Source: JAEUIX01 sp046156035 (GTDB taxonomy: Bacteria; Planctomycetota; Phycisphaerae; Phycisphaerales; UBA1924). Taken from it: a DNA stretch of 64,000 nucleotides. Shown here piece after piece: positions 1-7,498 of this stretch; within the stretch, counting starts at the first letter, position 1; each line of letters begins with the position of its first letter. A program made the position numbers and the translations under genes. The stretch is from contig JBJXEW010000050.1 of assembly GCA_046156035.1 (NCBI GenBank), positions 124,001 through 188,000 of the forward strand, read 5' to 3'. Under the pieces are notes generated by a model. The model was not told where the DNA came from. It did not search any database and was given only the letters and a program-made list of their open reading frames with translations.

Positions 1-1
1 C

Positions 2-1951
2 GGGCGCGCCGCGTGGGGCTCGCTGGCCGAAAAGAAGTTCGATATCGACGTGCTGATGGTGCTCGGCGCCGTCCTCGCCGCGGCACTGGGCGCGCCCGCC
101 GAAGGCGCTCTCCTCCTCTTTCTCTTCACGCTCTCCGGCGCGCTCGAAGACCTCGCCATGGAGCGCACCACCCGCAGCGTGGAGGCTCTCTCCAGACTCA
201 TGCCCACCAGCGCCCAGCGATGGAACGCCGCCGCCGCCTCGTGGGAATCTGTCGCCCCCGAGTCGCTCGCCGCGCAAGACCGCATCCGAATCCTGCCCGG
301 CGAGATCGTCCCCGCAGACAGCCGCATCACGCTGGGCGAAACCGCCTTCGATCAGGCCAACCTCACCGGCGAAAGTCAGCCGCGCGATGTCCACAGCGGC
401 GATGAGGTCTACGCGGGCACCATCAACACGGCCAACCCGGTGGAGGCGGCCGTCCTCCGTCCCGCGGCACAATCCTCTCTCCAACGCATCGTCGAACTCG
501 TCACCACGGCCCAGAAACAACGCCAGCCGGTGCAGCGCCTGATCGACCGCCTCTCGCAGCCGTACTCCATTGGCGTGCTGATCGTCAGCCTCACCGTCTT
601 CGCCGTCTGGTCCCTGCTGCTGCGCGTGCCGGTGAGAGAAGCCGCGTACACCGCGATGACGCTGCTCATCGTCGCTTCCCCCTGCGCCCTCGTGATCGCC
701 ACGCCCACGGCCACGCTCGCGGCCATCAGCCGCGCCGCACGCGGCGGGGTGCTCTTCAAGGGCGGGCAAGCCATCGAACGCCTCGCCCGCCTCGGCGCTG
801 TCGCCTTCGACAAAACCGGCACACTCACCATCGGCCGCCCGCGCGTGATGCAGGTCCACCCCATCAACTGGCACGGGCCCGCGGCTGGTGGGGGGGGCGG
901 CCCCGATGCCCTCGCCGTGCTCGCGGGTCTTGAAGGCCACAGCACGCACCCCATCGCCGTCGCCGTGGTGAGCGCAGCCAGCGAGCGCGGCATCGAGCCC
1001 GCCACCGCCACCGACGTGAAGTACATCCCCGGGCGCGGCCTCAGCGCCACCGTGCTGGGCAAGCCTGCCCACCTCGGGTCACTCGCCCACGTGGGCACGC
1101 ACCTCTCCGCCGACATCGCCAGGCAGGTTCAGGACACCCTCGCCAACGTGCAGCACCGTGGCCAGATCGGCGTGGTCTGCGCCTACGACGGCGGCGCGGC
1201 CGTCGTCGTCCTCGCCGATGCCGTCCGCCCCGGCGCCGACTGCCTCGTGCAACGCCTGCACGAACTGAACGTCCGGCCCGTCGTCATGCTCACCGGCGAC
1301 AACGAGCGCACCGCCCGCAGCGTGGCCACTCAGTTGGGCCTCGACGAGTTCCACGCCGACCTGCTGCCGGAGAACAAGGTGGAGCACGTGCGGCGGCTCA
1401 AGGCCGCCAGCAACAGCCGCACGCCCCGCGTTGTCGGCGTCATCGGCGACGGTGTGAATGATGCTCCGGCGCTGGCCGCGGCAGACGCCTCCATCGCCAT
1501 CGGCAGCATCGGGTCCGACGCGGCCCTCGAATCCGCCGACATCGTTCTCCTGTCAGACGACCTCTCGGCCGTGCCTTGGGCCGTGGCACTGTCCCGCCGC
1601 GCACGTCTCACCATCAGGCTCAACTTCACCTTCAGCCTGGGCGCGATCGGCGTCATGGCGGTGGGGGTGCTCGCCGGTCACGCGCTGGGCTACACCATGC
1701 CCCTCTGGCTGGGCGTGCTCGGGCATGAGGGCGGCACGCTGCTGGTGGTCGCCAACTCACTGCTCCTGCTCACGCACGCGGGCGTGCCCCTGTGCGTGTG
1801 CGACAGGCGATCACTCCGCGAGCCGGGCGTGGGCCTCACCGTGAGCGCGGCATCCAACATGCAGCCCGACATGCAGCCCGACCGTCAGGGAGGACTTCGG
1901 CCCAACTCCTCCCCAGCATCATCCGTGCCCAGCATTTCCACGCGCCACTAA
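2..1951 (+). CDS. P1B-4-type heavy-metal ATPase (5' end outside window)
   Basis: Membrane pump that exports a transition metal using ATP. The frame is already open at the first codon of the window, so the true start and the first membrane helices are missing. Counting from the ATG at base 50: LTGES at 105-109 (actuator domain), SPC at 210-212 in the metal-binding helix, DKTGTLT from 254 (D254 is the phosphorylated residue), the HP pair near 300, GDGVND at 466-471, and HEGGT near 558 in the last helix. SPC in place of CPC, together with HEGGT, is the known signature of P1B-4 pumps (CoaT/CtpD/PfeT group: Co, Fe, Ni or Zn), not of copper or ZntA-type pumps. A tail of about 50 residues after the last helix matches nothing I know. 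The next gene starts 6 bases after the stop. Which metal is carried cannot be told from sequence. Confidence 0.9.
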   Translation, partial: GRAAWGSLAEKKFDIDVLMVLGAVLAAALGAPAEGALLLFLFTLSGALEDLAMERTTRSVEALSRLMPTSAQRWNAAAASWESVAPESLAAQDRIRILPGEIVPADSRITLGETAFDQANLTGESQPRDVHSGDEVYAGTINTANPVEAAVLRPAAQSSLQRIVELVTTAQKQRQPVQRLIDRLSQPYSIGVLIVSLTVFAVWSLLLRVPVREAAYTAMTLLIVASPCALVIATPTATLAAISRAARGGVLFKGGQAIERLARLGAVAFDKTGTLTIGRPRVMQVHPINWHGPAAGGGGGPDALAVLAGLEGHSTHPIAVAVVSAASERGIEPATATDVKYIPGRGLSATVLGKPAHLGSLAHVGTHLSADIARQVQDTLANVQHRGQIGVVCAYDGGAAVVVLADAVRPGADCLVQRLHELNVRPVVMLTGDNERTARSVATQLGLDEFHADLLPENKVEHVRRLKAASNSRTPRVVGVIGDGVNDAPALAAADASIAIGSIGSDAALESADIVLLSDDLSAVPWAVALSRRARLTIRLNFTFSLGAIGVMAVGVLAGHALGYTMPLWLGVLGHEGGTLLVVANSLLLLTHAGVPLCVCDRRSLREPGVGLTVSAASNMQPDMQPDRQGGLRPNSSPASSVPSISTRH

Positions 1952-1957
1952 CCGCCA

Positions 1958-3340
1958 ATGAGCACGACCCGCCCAAAACCACTCATCACCGGCCTTGCCG
2001 CCGCGTTCGTGTTCGCGCTCGTTGTGTCCGCGCTCATCCTCCTTGTGCCGCAGGGCGAACGGCAGGCGTTTGACCAGAACACGTTCCACTACCGCACAAT
2101 CGCCCGCTTCGCCGCGGTGGGGGGGCTGCCCCTGCCGAGTTTCGCCGATTACGAATCCGCCACCACGCCCGGGTATCACTATCTCCTCGCGTGGGTCCAC
2201 CGCTTCAGCGGCGGCAACCTCACCACCCTGCGCCTGACCGGGGCGCTCTGGGGCATCGCGCTGGTCGGCCTCATGGCCGGTGCCCTCGCCCGCCGCGGCG
2301 GCAGCACGCTCACGGGCCTCGCCCTCACGCTCCCCCTGGCCTGCTCCCTCTACATCGTCTCCGCTTCCACCGGCCTCCTGCCGGACGGTGCCGCGTGGTG
2401 CCTCGTCGCGGCCATGCTCATCCTCGCACTCCGCCCCCGCATCAGCATCTCCACGCTCGCGGCCATGGGTGGCGTCCTGCTCGGCTTGGTGCTGGTGCGA
2501 CAGATTCACCTCTGGGCCGCGGCCCTCATGGTCGCCGCGGCGTGGGCGAACACTGGTGGGGCGGACGTCCCGTCCGCCAATCGAGCACGCCTCACGCACT
2601 CCGCCCTCGCGGGCCTTTTTGCCCTCCCCGCAGCCCTCGCACTCGCATGGTTCTTCAACCTCTGGGGTGGCCCGGTGCCCCCGGCCTTCTCCGCCGCAGG
2701 GTCGCCGCTCACCACGCACGAGTACACCCGCGTCTCCGGCCTCAGCCCCCTCACGCCGGGCTTTGTGCTCGCGCTCATCGGCGGCCTGAGCGTGTTCTAC
2801 TCGGGCTTCCTCTGGCCCACGCTCCGCCGCGGCAACTGGCTCACACACGCCCTCATCGCCGCGGCCCTCGGCTGCATCGTCGCCGCGCTCCCGCTCAGCA
2901 CGTGGAGCCTCGAAGCCGGCCGGTACTCCGGTCTCTGGAACCTCGTCAAGCGCCTGCCCACGTTCGCGGACCGCTCGCCGGTCATTATCCTCGCCGCGGG
3001 CCTGGGCGCGGCCAGTCTTGTGCTGTGGTGGAAGGCCTGCGCCCCGCGCGAACGCATCGTGCTTGGCGCAGGCCTGCTCGCGTTCACCACGGCCCACAGC
3101 GCACAGGCCCTGGTGTGGCAGCGCTACTCCGAGCCGCTCCTGCTCATGCTGATGAGCCTCACCGCGGCTGGCATCACCGGCCGGGCATCTGGTGGGGCGA
3201 ACGTCCCGTCGGCCGACAGCCCACCCCGCTGGGCCTGCCTCGGCCCTCTCGTTCTTGCGCTTGCCAACGCCGCCATCACCGCCGCGGCCATGATGGCAGA
3301 CAAGAACCCCGCCCCCGCCCTGGGCGTAGTTGTGCCATAG
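1958..3340 (+). CDS. Multi-pass membrane protein, ALG10-like GT-C glycosyltransferase candidate
   Basis: 460 residues with roughly ten or more hydrophobic helices. The first outside loop (about residues 30-75) has FHYRTIARF and then DYESATTPGYHYLLAW. The order F-H, Tyr/Arg-rich stretch, then TTPGYH resembles the ITTPPGLY loop of eukaryotic ALG10 glucosyltransferases, a GT-C family that uses lipid-linked sugars. That similarity is my reading and unproven. It lies between a metal pump and glycan genes, which fits a role in surface glycan assembly. Two loops between helices carry in-frame copies of a palindromic repeat, giving GGADVPSAN (about 199-208) and GGANVPSAD (about 411-419). No clear ribosome site precedes the ATG, which is 6 bases past the previous stop, so translational coupling is likely. 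Confidence 0.6.
   Translation: MSTTRPKPLITGLAAAFVFALVVSALILLVPQGERQAFDQNTFHYRTIARFAAVGGLPLPSFADYESATTPGYHYLLAWVHRFSGGNLTTLRLTGALWGIALVGLMAGALARRGGSTLTGLALTLPLACSLYIVSASTGLLPDGAAWCLVAAMLILALRPRISISTLAAMGGVLLGLVLVRQIHLWAAALMVAAAWANTGGADVPSANRARLTHSALAGLFALPAALALAWFFNLWGGPVPPAFSAAGSPLTTHEYTRVSGLSPLTPGFVLALIGGLSVFYSGFLWPTLRRGNWLTHALIAAALGCIVAALPLSTWSLEAGRYSGLWNLVKRLPTFADRSPVIILAAGLGAASLVLWWKACAPRERIVLGAGLLAFTTAHSAQALVWQRYSEPLLLMLMSLTAAGITGRASGGANVPSADSPPRWACLGPLVLALANAAITAAAMMADKNPAPALGVVVP
2551..2578 (+). repeat. Palindromic element A, copy 1 (intragenic)
   Basis: 28 bases beginning CACTGGTGGGGCGGACGTCC and ending CGTCCGCC. The arms GGCGGAC and GTCCGCC can fold with a GTCCC loop. It lies in frame within the ALG10-like gene, in a loop between two membrane helices. 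The same 28 bases occur in reverse complement at 30196-30223. Confidence 0.85.
3190..3214 (+). repeat. Palindromic element A, copy 2 (diverged)
   Basis: A degenerate copy of the element at 2551: TGGTGGGGCGAACGTCCCGT followed by CGGCC. It differs by an A in the left arm and a G in the right arm, so the hairpin is weaker. It is also in frame in the ALG10-like gene and again lies between two membrane helices. Confidence 0.75.
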
Positions 3341-3370
3341 TCGCCCCCCTCAACAGCCGATAAAAGCGTG

Positions 3371-3392
3371 GCGGGCGCGCTGCGCGCCGCCT
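3371..3392. other. GC-rich imperfect hairpin before gmd
   Basis: GGCGGGCGCGC followed by TGC and GCGCGCCGCC can fold into a strong imperfect stem in the 75-base gap between the ALG10-like gene and gmd. No T-run follows, so it could be a terminator, an mRNA-stabilising stem or chance in GC-rich DNA. Confidence 0.35.
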
Positions 3393-3415
3393 CCGGGCCG
3401 CAACAATCCTCCCCT

Positions 3416-4534
3416 ATGGCAAACAGCAACAACGGCAAGGCGAAGCGCGGCACGAGGGCCGCCGGCAAGGGCGGCACTCCCCCGCGCCGCGCCCTCATCA
3501 CCGGCATCACCGGGCAAGACGGCTCCTACCTCGCCGAGTTGCTGCTCGACAAGGGCTACGAGGTGCACGGCATCATCCGCCGCTCCTCCAGTTTCAACAC
3601 CGCCCGCATCGACCACATCTACACCGACCCGCACTACACGAGCACCAAAGCCAACCTGCGCCTGCACTACGGCGACCTGACCGACTCCAACTCGCTCGCC
3701 GCGCTCATGCGCGTGGTGCACCCTGACGAGGTCTACAACCTCGGTGCCCAGAGCCACGTGCGCGTGAGTTTCGATATGCCCGTGTTCACCGCTGACACGG
3801 TCGCAATGGGCGCCCTCAAACTGCTCGAGGCCGTGCGCGAGTACAAGATGGAGTCTGGGCGCGATGTGCGCTACTACCAGGCCAGTTCCAGCGAGCAGTA
3901 CGGCAAGGTGGTGGACGTGCCGCAGCGCGAGACCACGCCCTTCTACCCGCGCAGCCCCTACGCCTGCGCCAAGGTCATGGCCCACTACAGCACCGTCAAC
4001 TACCGCGAGAGTTACGGCCTGCACGCCAGTTGCGGCATCCTCTTCAATCACGAATCGCCCCGTCGCGGCGAGACCTTCGTCACGCGCAAAATCTCCCGCG
4101 CCGTCGGCCGCATCAAGGTGGGCCTGCAGAGCAAGGTCTTCCTGGGCAACCTCGACTCCAAGCGCGACTGGGGCTTCGCCGGCGACTATGTGCAGGCCAT
4201 GTGGCTCATGCTGCAGCAGGACAAGCCCGACGACTACGTGGTGGCCACCGGCCGCACCATCAGCGTGCGCGAGTTTGCGCAGATGTGCTTCGACCACGCC
4301 AAACTCAGTTGGAAGAAGCACGTGGCCTACGACGCGCGGTACCTCCGTCCGGCCGAGGTCGATCTGCTCCACGGCGACGCGAGCAAGGCCCGCAAGAAAC
4401 TCGGCTGGAAGCCGCGCACCAGCGTGGAGGAACTCGCCCGCATGATGGTGGAGGGCGACCTGGAACTGGCGCGGCGCGAGAAGACCCTGCGCGATGCAGG
4501 CCACGCCTTGCAGGGGCGTGGGCACGATCAGTAG
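3416..4534 (+). CDS. gmd: GDP-mannose 4,6-dehydratase
   Basis: Cytosolic short-chain dehydrogenase/reductase converting GDP-mannose to GDP-4-keto-6-deoxymannose, the precursor of GDP-fucose, rhamnose and perosamine in surface glycans. With the start at 3416 the protein has 372 residues, close to the family's usual length of about 373. An upstream in-frame codon at 3368 would add 16 unlikely residues, so 3416 was chosen. Visible features are the NADP-binding GITGQDG at 30-36, the active-site SSSEQYGKV segment, the YACAK motif with catalytic Tyr and Lys, and a C-terminal sugar-nucleotide part with SKRDWGFAGDYV. A flippase and a glycosyltransferase follow, so the product probably feeds an exported polysaccharide. 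Confidence 0.95.
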   Translation: MANSNNGKAKRGTRAAGKGGTPPRRALITGITGQDGSYLAELLLDKGYEVHGIIRRSSSFNTARIDHIYTDPHYTSTKANLRLHYGDLTDSNSLAALMRVVHPDEVYNLGAQSHVRVSFDMPVFTADTVAMGALKLLEAVREYKMESGRDVRYYQASSSEQYGKVVDVPQRETTPFYPRSPYACAKVMAHYSTVNYRESYGLHASCGILFNHESPRRGETFVTRKISRAVGRIKVGLQSKVFLGNLDSKRDWGFAGDYVQAMWLMLQQDKPDDYVVATGRTISVREFAQMCFDHAKLSWKKHVAYDARYLRPAEVDLLHGDASKARKKLGWKPRTSVEELARMMVEGDLELARREKTLRDAGHALQGRGHDQ

Positions 4535-4572
4535 GACGCGAAGGGCGCGGGCCGGCCGCTCGAACGCAACCC

Positions 4573-6126
4573 ATGCGCCAATCCACACGCCTCATCCTGA
4601 ACACGCTCGCCACCTACATCCGCATGTTCGTCACGGTGGGCCTGGGCCTCTACGCCACGCGCCTCGCCTCGCACGCTCTGGGCGCACAAGACTTCGGCAT
4701 CTGGGCCAACCTCTCCGCCGTCGCCGCCATTCTCTACGTGCTCTCGGACGGCCTCACCGAGTCCGCCGTTCGCTCGCTCGCCTTCGAACTCGGCAAGCCC
4801 GACCACGGCCGCCTGCGGGCGGTCTTCTCTACTACCGCCGCGCTCTTCGCTGGCATGGGCCTGCTCGCCCTGCTCGTGGGCCTGCCGCTGGGCTACCTCG
4901 CCGTCAGCGCCATCAAGGGCCTACCCGATGCCCGCTTCGCCCCTGCGCTCTGGTCCTGGTGCTTCATCATCGGCGCCGTGGCCCTCTCCATCGCCTCCAT
5001 GCCCTATCGCGCCCTCTTCACCGCACGCCAGCGCATCTTCGTCCTCACCGTGGCCGACACGCTCGATTCGGTCCTGCGTCTGGCCGCGATCGTCATCGCC
5101 GCGTCGTTGCAGACCGACACGGCCGACCGCCTCGTTTGGCTGTGCGGGCTCACGCTCATCGGCACGCTCATCACGACCCTCGCGGTCCTCGTCCTCAGCC
5201 TTCGCGCAAGCCCGGACGCGATCCCCCGCATCCGCGACTGCTCCCGCGCGCTCGTCCGTGAGATCGCCGGGTACTCCTTCTGGGCCATCGTCGGCAACCT
5301 CTCATACCGCGTCCGTCTCGCTGGCCCGCCGCTCATCCTGGGCGCCAACTTCGGCCCCCTCGTCAACGCCGCGTACGCGTACGCCAGCCAGATCGCCGGC
5401 TACCAGATCACCGTCGCCAGCGCGGTCTCCCGCGCCACCCAGCCCGCCGTCGTCACCGCCACCGGCCGCGAAGACCGCCCTCGAATCCTCCAACTCATCT
5501 CGCTGGTCAACAAATACTCCGTCTTCATCGCGCTTTTCTACCTCGTCCCCATCATGCTCGAAACACCCACCGTCCTGCGCCTTTGGCTCGGAGACCGCGC
5601 TGACGCCGCCGACCCGCTCTTCGTCCGTCTCGTCATGGCCACGCTGGGCATCCCCTGGGTCTACATGGGCTACCACTTGGCCATCTCCGCCACCGGCCGC
5701 ATCTCCCGCTACATGACCATCGCCGTCATCAGCGAGATCATCGCCCTGGCCGGCTCGCTCATCGCCGTCCGCTGGCTGGGCGCACCGGCCTGGGCCGTCT
5801 GCGCCATCTCCGCGGGCACCGTCTCGCTGTTCACGCTGATCTACGTCGCGCACATCAGCCGCGTCCTTCATCTCTCCCTCGCTCACTGGTTCACCGGCAC
5901 CTGGGTCCCCGTTCTCACCGTCGCTCTCCCATCCCTCGCCGCGGCGGGGCTCACCCGTTCCCTCCTCCCCGAGGGCTGGCCCCGCCTCCTTGCCGTTGCG
6001 ATCACCTACGCGCTCGTGGCCCTGCCGCTCATCTGGTTCCTCGGCATGGCCCACGACGAGCGCGGCCACTTCTCCCGCATCTTTACCAGCGGCCTCCACC
6101 GCCTCCGCAGGCCCGCAGCAGCATGA
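4573..6126 (+). CDS. Wzx-like polysaccharide flippase (MATE/MVF superfamily)
   Basis: 517 residues, hydrophobic almost throughout, with 12-14 predicted helices. It begins with the amphipathic start typical of the family (MRQSTRLILNTLATYIRMFV, then GLYATRLASHALGAQDFGIW). Wzx-type proteins flip lipid-linked oligosaccharides across the inner membrane. The frame is open far upstream of 4573, but that part overlaps gmd and reads as an out-of-frame shadow. The ATG at 4573 gives the expected N-terminus. The stop overlaps the next gene's ATG (ATGA at 6123-6126). The gmd-flippase-glycosyltransferase order supports the call. The substrate is unknown. Confidence 0.85.
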   Translation: MRQSTRLILNTLATYIRMFVTVGLGLYATRLASHALGAQDFGIWANLSAVAAILYVLSDGLTESAVRSLAFELGKPDHGRLRAVFSTTAALFAGMGLLALLVGLPLGYLAVSAIKGLPDARFAPALWSWCFIIGAVALSIASMPYRALFTARQRIFVLTVADTLDSVLRLAAIVIAASLQTDTADRLVWLCGLTLIGTLITTLAVLVLSLRASPDAIPRIRDCSRALVREIAGYSFWAIVGNLSYRVRLAGPPLILGANFGPLVNAAYAYASQIAGYQITVASAVSRATQPAVVTATGREDRPRILQLISLVNKYSVFIALFYLVPIMLETPTVLRLWLGDRADAADPLFVRLVMATLGIPWVYMGYHLAISATGRISRYMTIAVISEIIALAGSLIAVRWLGAPAWAVCAISAGTVSLFTLIYVAHISRVLHLSLAHWFTGTWVPVLTVALPSLAAAGLTRSLLPEGWPRLLAVAITYALVALPLIWFLGMAHDERGHFSRIFTSGLHRLRRPAAA

Positions 6127-7112
6127 AGGCCCTATCCCCCGTGCACCGCATTAGCGTGGTCATCCCGACGTTCAACCGCGCGGCGATGGTCCTGGCCGCG
6201 ATCGACTCCGTGCGCGCCCAACCCACACCCGTTCACGAAATCATCATCGTTGATGACGGCTCCACCGACGACACACTCGCTCGCCTCGCCGGCCTGGGCC
6301 CCGCCATCCGCATCATCGCCCAGCCCAACGCCGGCCCCGGCCCGGCCCGCAACGCCGGCCTCGCCGCGGCGACCGGCGACTACGTTGCCTTCCTCGATTC
6401 CGATGACCGCTGGCTCCCCTGGACGCACGACACCTTCCAACGCGCCATCGCCAGCACGCCCGCAGGCGCGGCCGTGGTCTGCGGCTCGCCCCGCGCGTTC
6501 GAGGACGACAGCGAGATCGCCTCCATCACGCGCGAAGCCGACCTCTTCGAGCCTCACGCTGACTACCTCGGTACCGACCCCATCGACCTGTTCCCCGGCG
6601 CGGGCGTGCTGTGCGCCAGTGCCGAGGCGCTCCGCCGCGTCGGCGGCTTCCCTCTCCAGCGCATGACCGCCGAAGATGCGGACCTTTACCTCCGCCTGGG
6701 CATCGAGCCCGGCTTCGTCGTCATCCGCCGCCCGTACACACTCGCGTATCGCATCCACCCCGGCGCAACCAGCCTTGACGGCGCCCTCGACGAGGCCGGC
6801 GCCCACGCGCTCCTCCAGCGCGAGCGCGATGGCCTCTACCCCGGCGGCCCGGCACGCCGCTGGGAGCGCGAGCGCATCATCAGTTCGCATTGCCGCTCGC
6901 GCACCATGGTGGCCGTGCGGGCCGGCCGCCTTGCCGCCGCGGCACGCATCTACGCCGCGTCCGCCGCCATGAACGCCCGCCAACGCCGCTACAAGTTCCT
7001 GCTCGCCCTGCCCGCCCTGGCCCTCGCCCGCGTATTTGGCTACGGCGCGGGTCCCTTGCACACGGGTGTGGTCCGCCAGCGAGCGGCCGCCGCGGCACAC
7101 CAGCCGCACTGA
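6123..7112 (+). CDS. Family 2 glycosyltransferase
   Basis: 329 residues with a GT-A fold at the N-terminus: ISVVIPTFNRA near residue 10, IIIVDDGSTDD near 40, and the metal-binding LDSDDRW near 93. It transfers a sugar from a nucleotide donor to a growing glycan on the cytosolic side. The C-terminal 80 residues are Ala/Arg rich with one possible membrane-associated segment. It is translationally coupled to the flippase by a 4-base overlap, which places it in the same surface-glycan operon. Donor and acceptor cannot be deduced. Confidence 0.88.
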   Translation: MKALSPVHRISVVIPTFNRAAMVLAAIDSVRAQPTPVHEIIIVDDGSTDDTLARLAGLGPAIRIIAQPNAGPGPARNAGLAAATGDYVAFLDSDDRWLPWTHDTFQRAIASTPAGAAVVCGSPRAFEDDSEIASITREADLFEPHADYLGTDPIDLFPGAGVLCASAEALRRVGGFPLQRMTAEDADLYLRLGIEPGFVVIRRPYTLAYRIHPGATSLDGALDEAGAHALLQRERDGLYPGGPARRWERERIISSHCRSRTMVAVRAGRLAAAARIYAASAAMNARQRRYKFLLALPALALARVFGYGAGPLHTGVVRQRAAAAAHQPH

Positions 7113-7212
7113 CAACACCCCGCCGCCCGCTCCGCCCGCGGCAGGCTCCAACATCACAAAACCACACCCTCCGCGCTACACCGCCGTGCCGCGCGTTCCT
7201 ATCCTTCCCCCT

Positions 7213-7479
7213 ATGCCTCACGTCATCGCCGAGCCCTGTGTCGGAACCAAGGACACCTCCTGTGTCGAGGTCTGCCCTGTCGATTGCATCCACCCCACCA
7301 AGAGCGAGGCCGACTTCGGCAAGACCAACCAACTCTTCATCGACGCCAGCACCTGCATCGACTGCGGCCTGTGCGTGGACGAGTGCCCCGTCAAGGCCAT
7401 CTTCCCCGAGGAAGACCTGCCCAAAGACTGGAACGCCTATGTGCAGGTGAACCTGGACTACTTCAACGTCAAGAAGTAG
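7213..7479 (+). CDS. 7Fe (3Fe-4S / 4Fe-4S) ferredoxin
   Basis: 88-residue electron carrier. The cysteine pattern matches 7Fe ferredoxins of the Azotobacter FdI type: C9, C17 and C58 fit the 3Fe-4S ligands, C21, C48, C51 and C54 the 4Fe-4S ligands, and C25 is the usual free cysteine. Key segments are CVGTKDTSCVEVCPVDCI and CIDCGLCVDECP. The start at 7213 gives the conserved MPHVI N-terminus. The frame is open further upstream, but that stretch is Pro-rich and unlike any ferredoxin. It is a lone gene, convergent with the protease gene, with only 11 bases between the stops. Confidence 0.95.
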   Translation: MPHVIAEPCVGTKDTSCVEVCPVDCIHPTKSEADFGKTNQLFIDASTCIDCGLCVDECPVKAIFPEEDLPKDWNAYVQVNLDYFNVKK

Positions 7480-7483
7480 CCGC

Positions 7484-7498
7484 GCCGGTCCTACCGGC
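7484..7498. terminator. Short hairpin between convergent genes
   Basis: GCCGGT-CCT-ACCGGC forms a 6-base-pair stem in the tiny gap between the ferredoxin and the leftward protease gene and includes the latter's stop codon. It could end transcription from both sides. There is no T-run, so the call is weak. Confidence 0.35.

Noticed and set aside
1919..3097. Long open frame antisense to the ALG10-like gene
   Set aside because: Arg/Glu/Gly-rich composition without any motif; a shadow typical of GC-rich DNA opposite a well-supported gene.
7213..7479. Ferredoxin as part of the glycan operon
   Set aside because: A 100-base gap without coupling separates it from the glycosyltransferase, and its function is unrelated.
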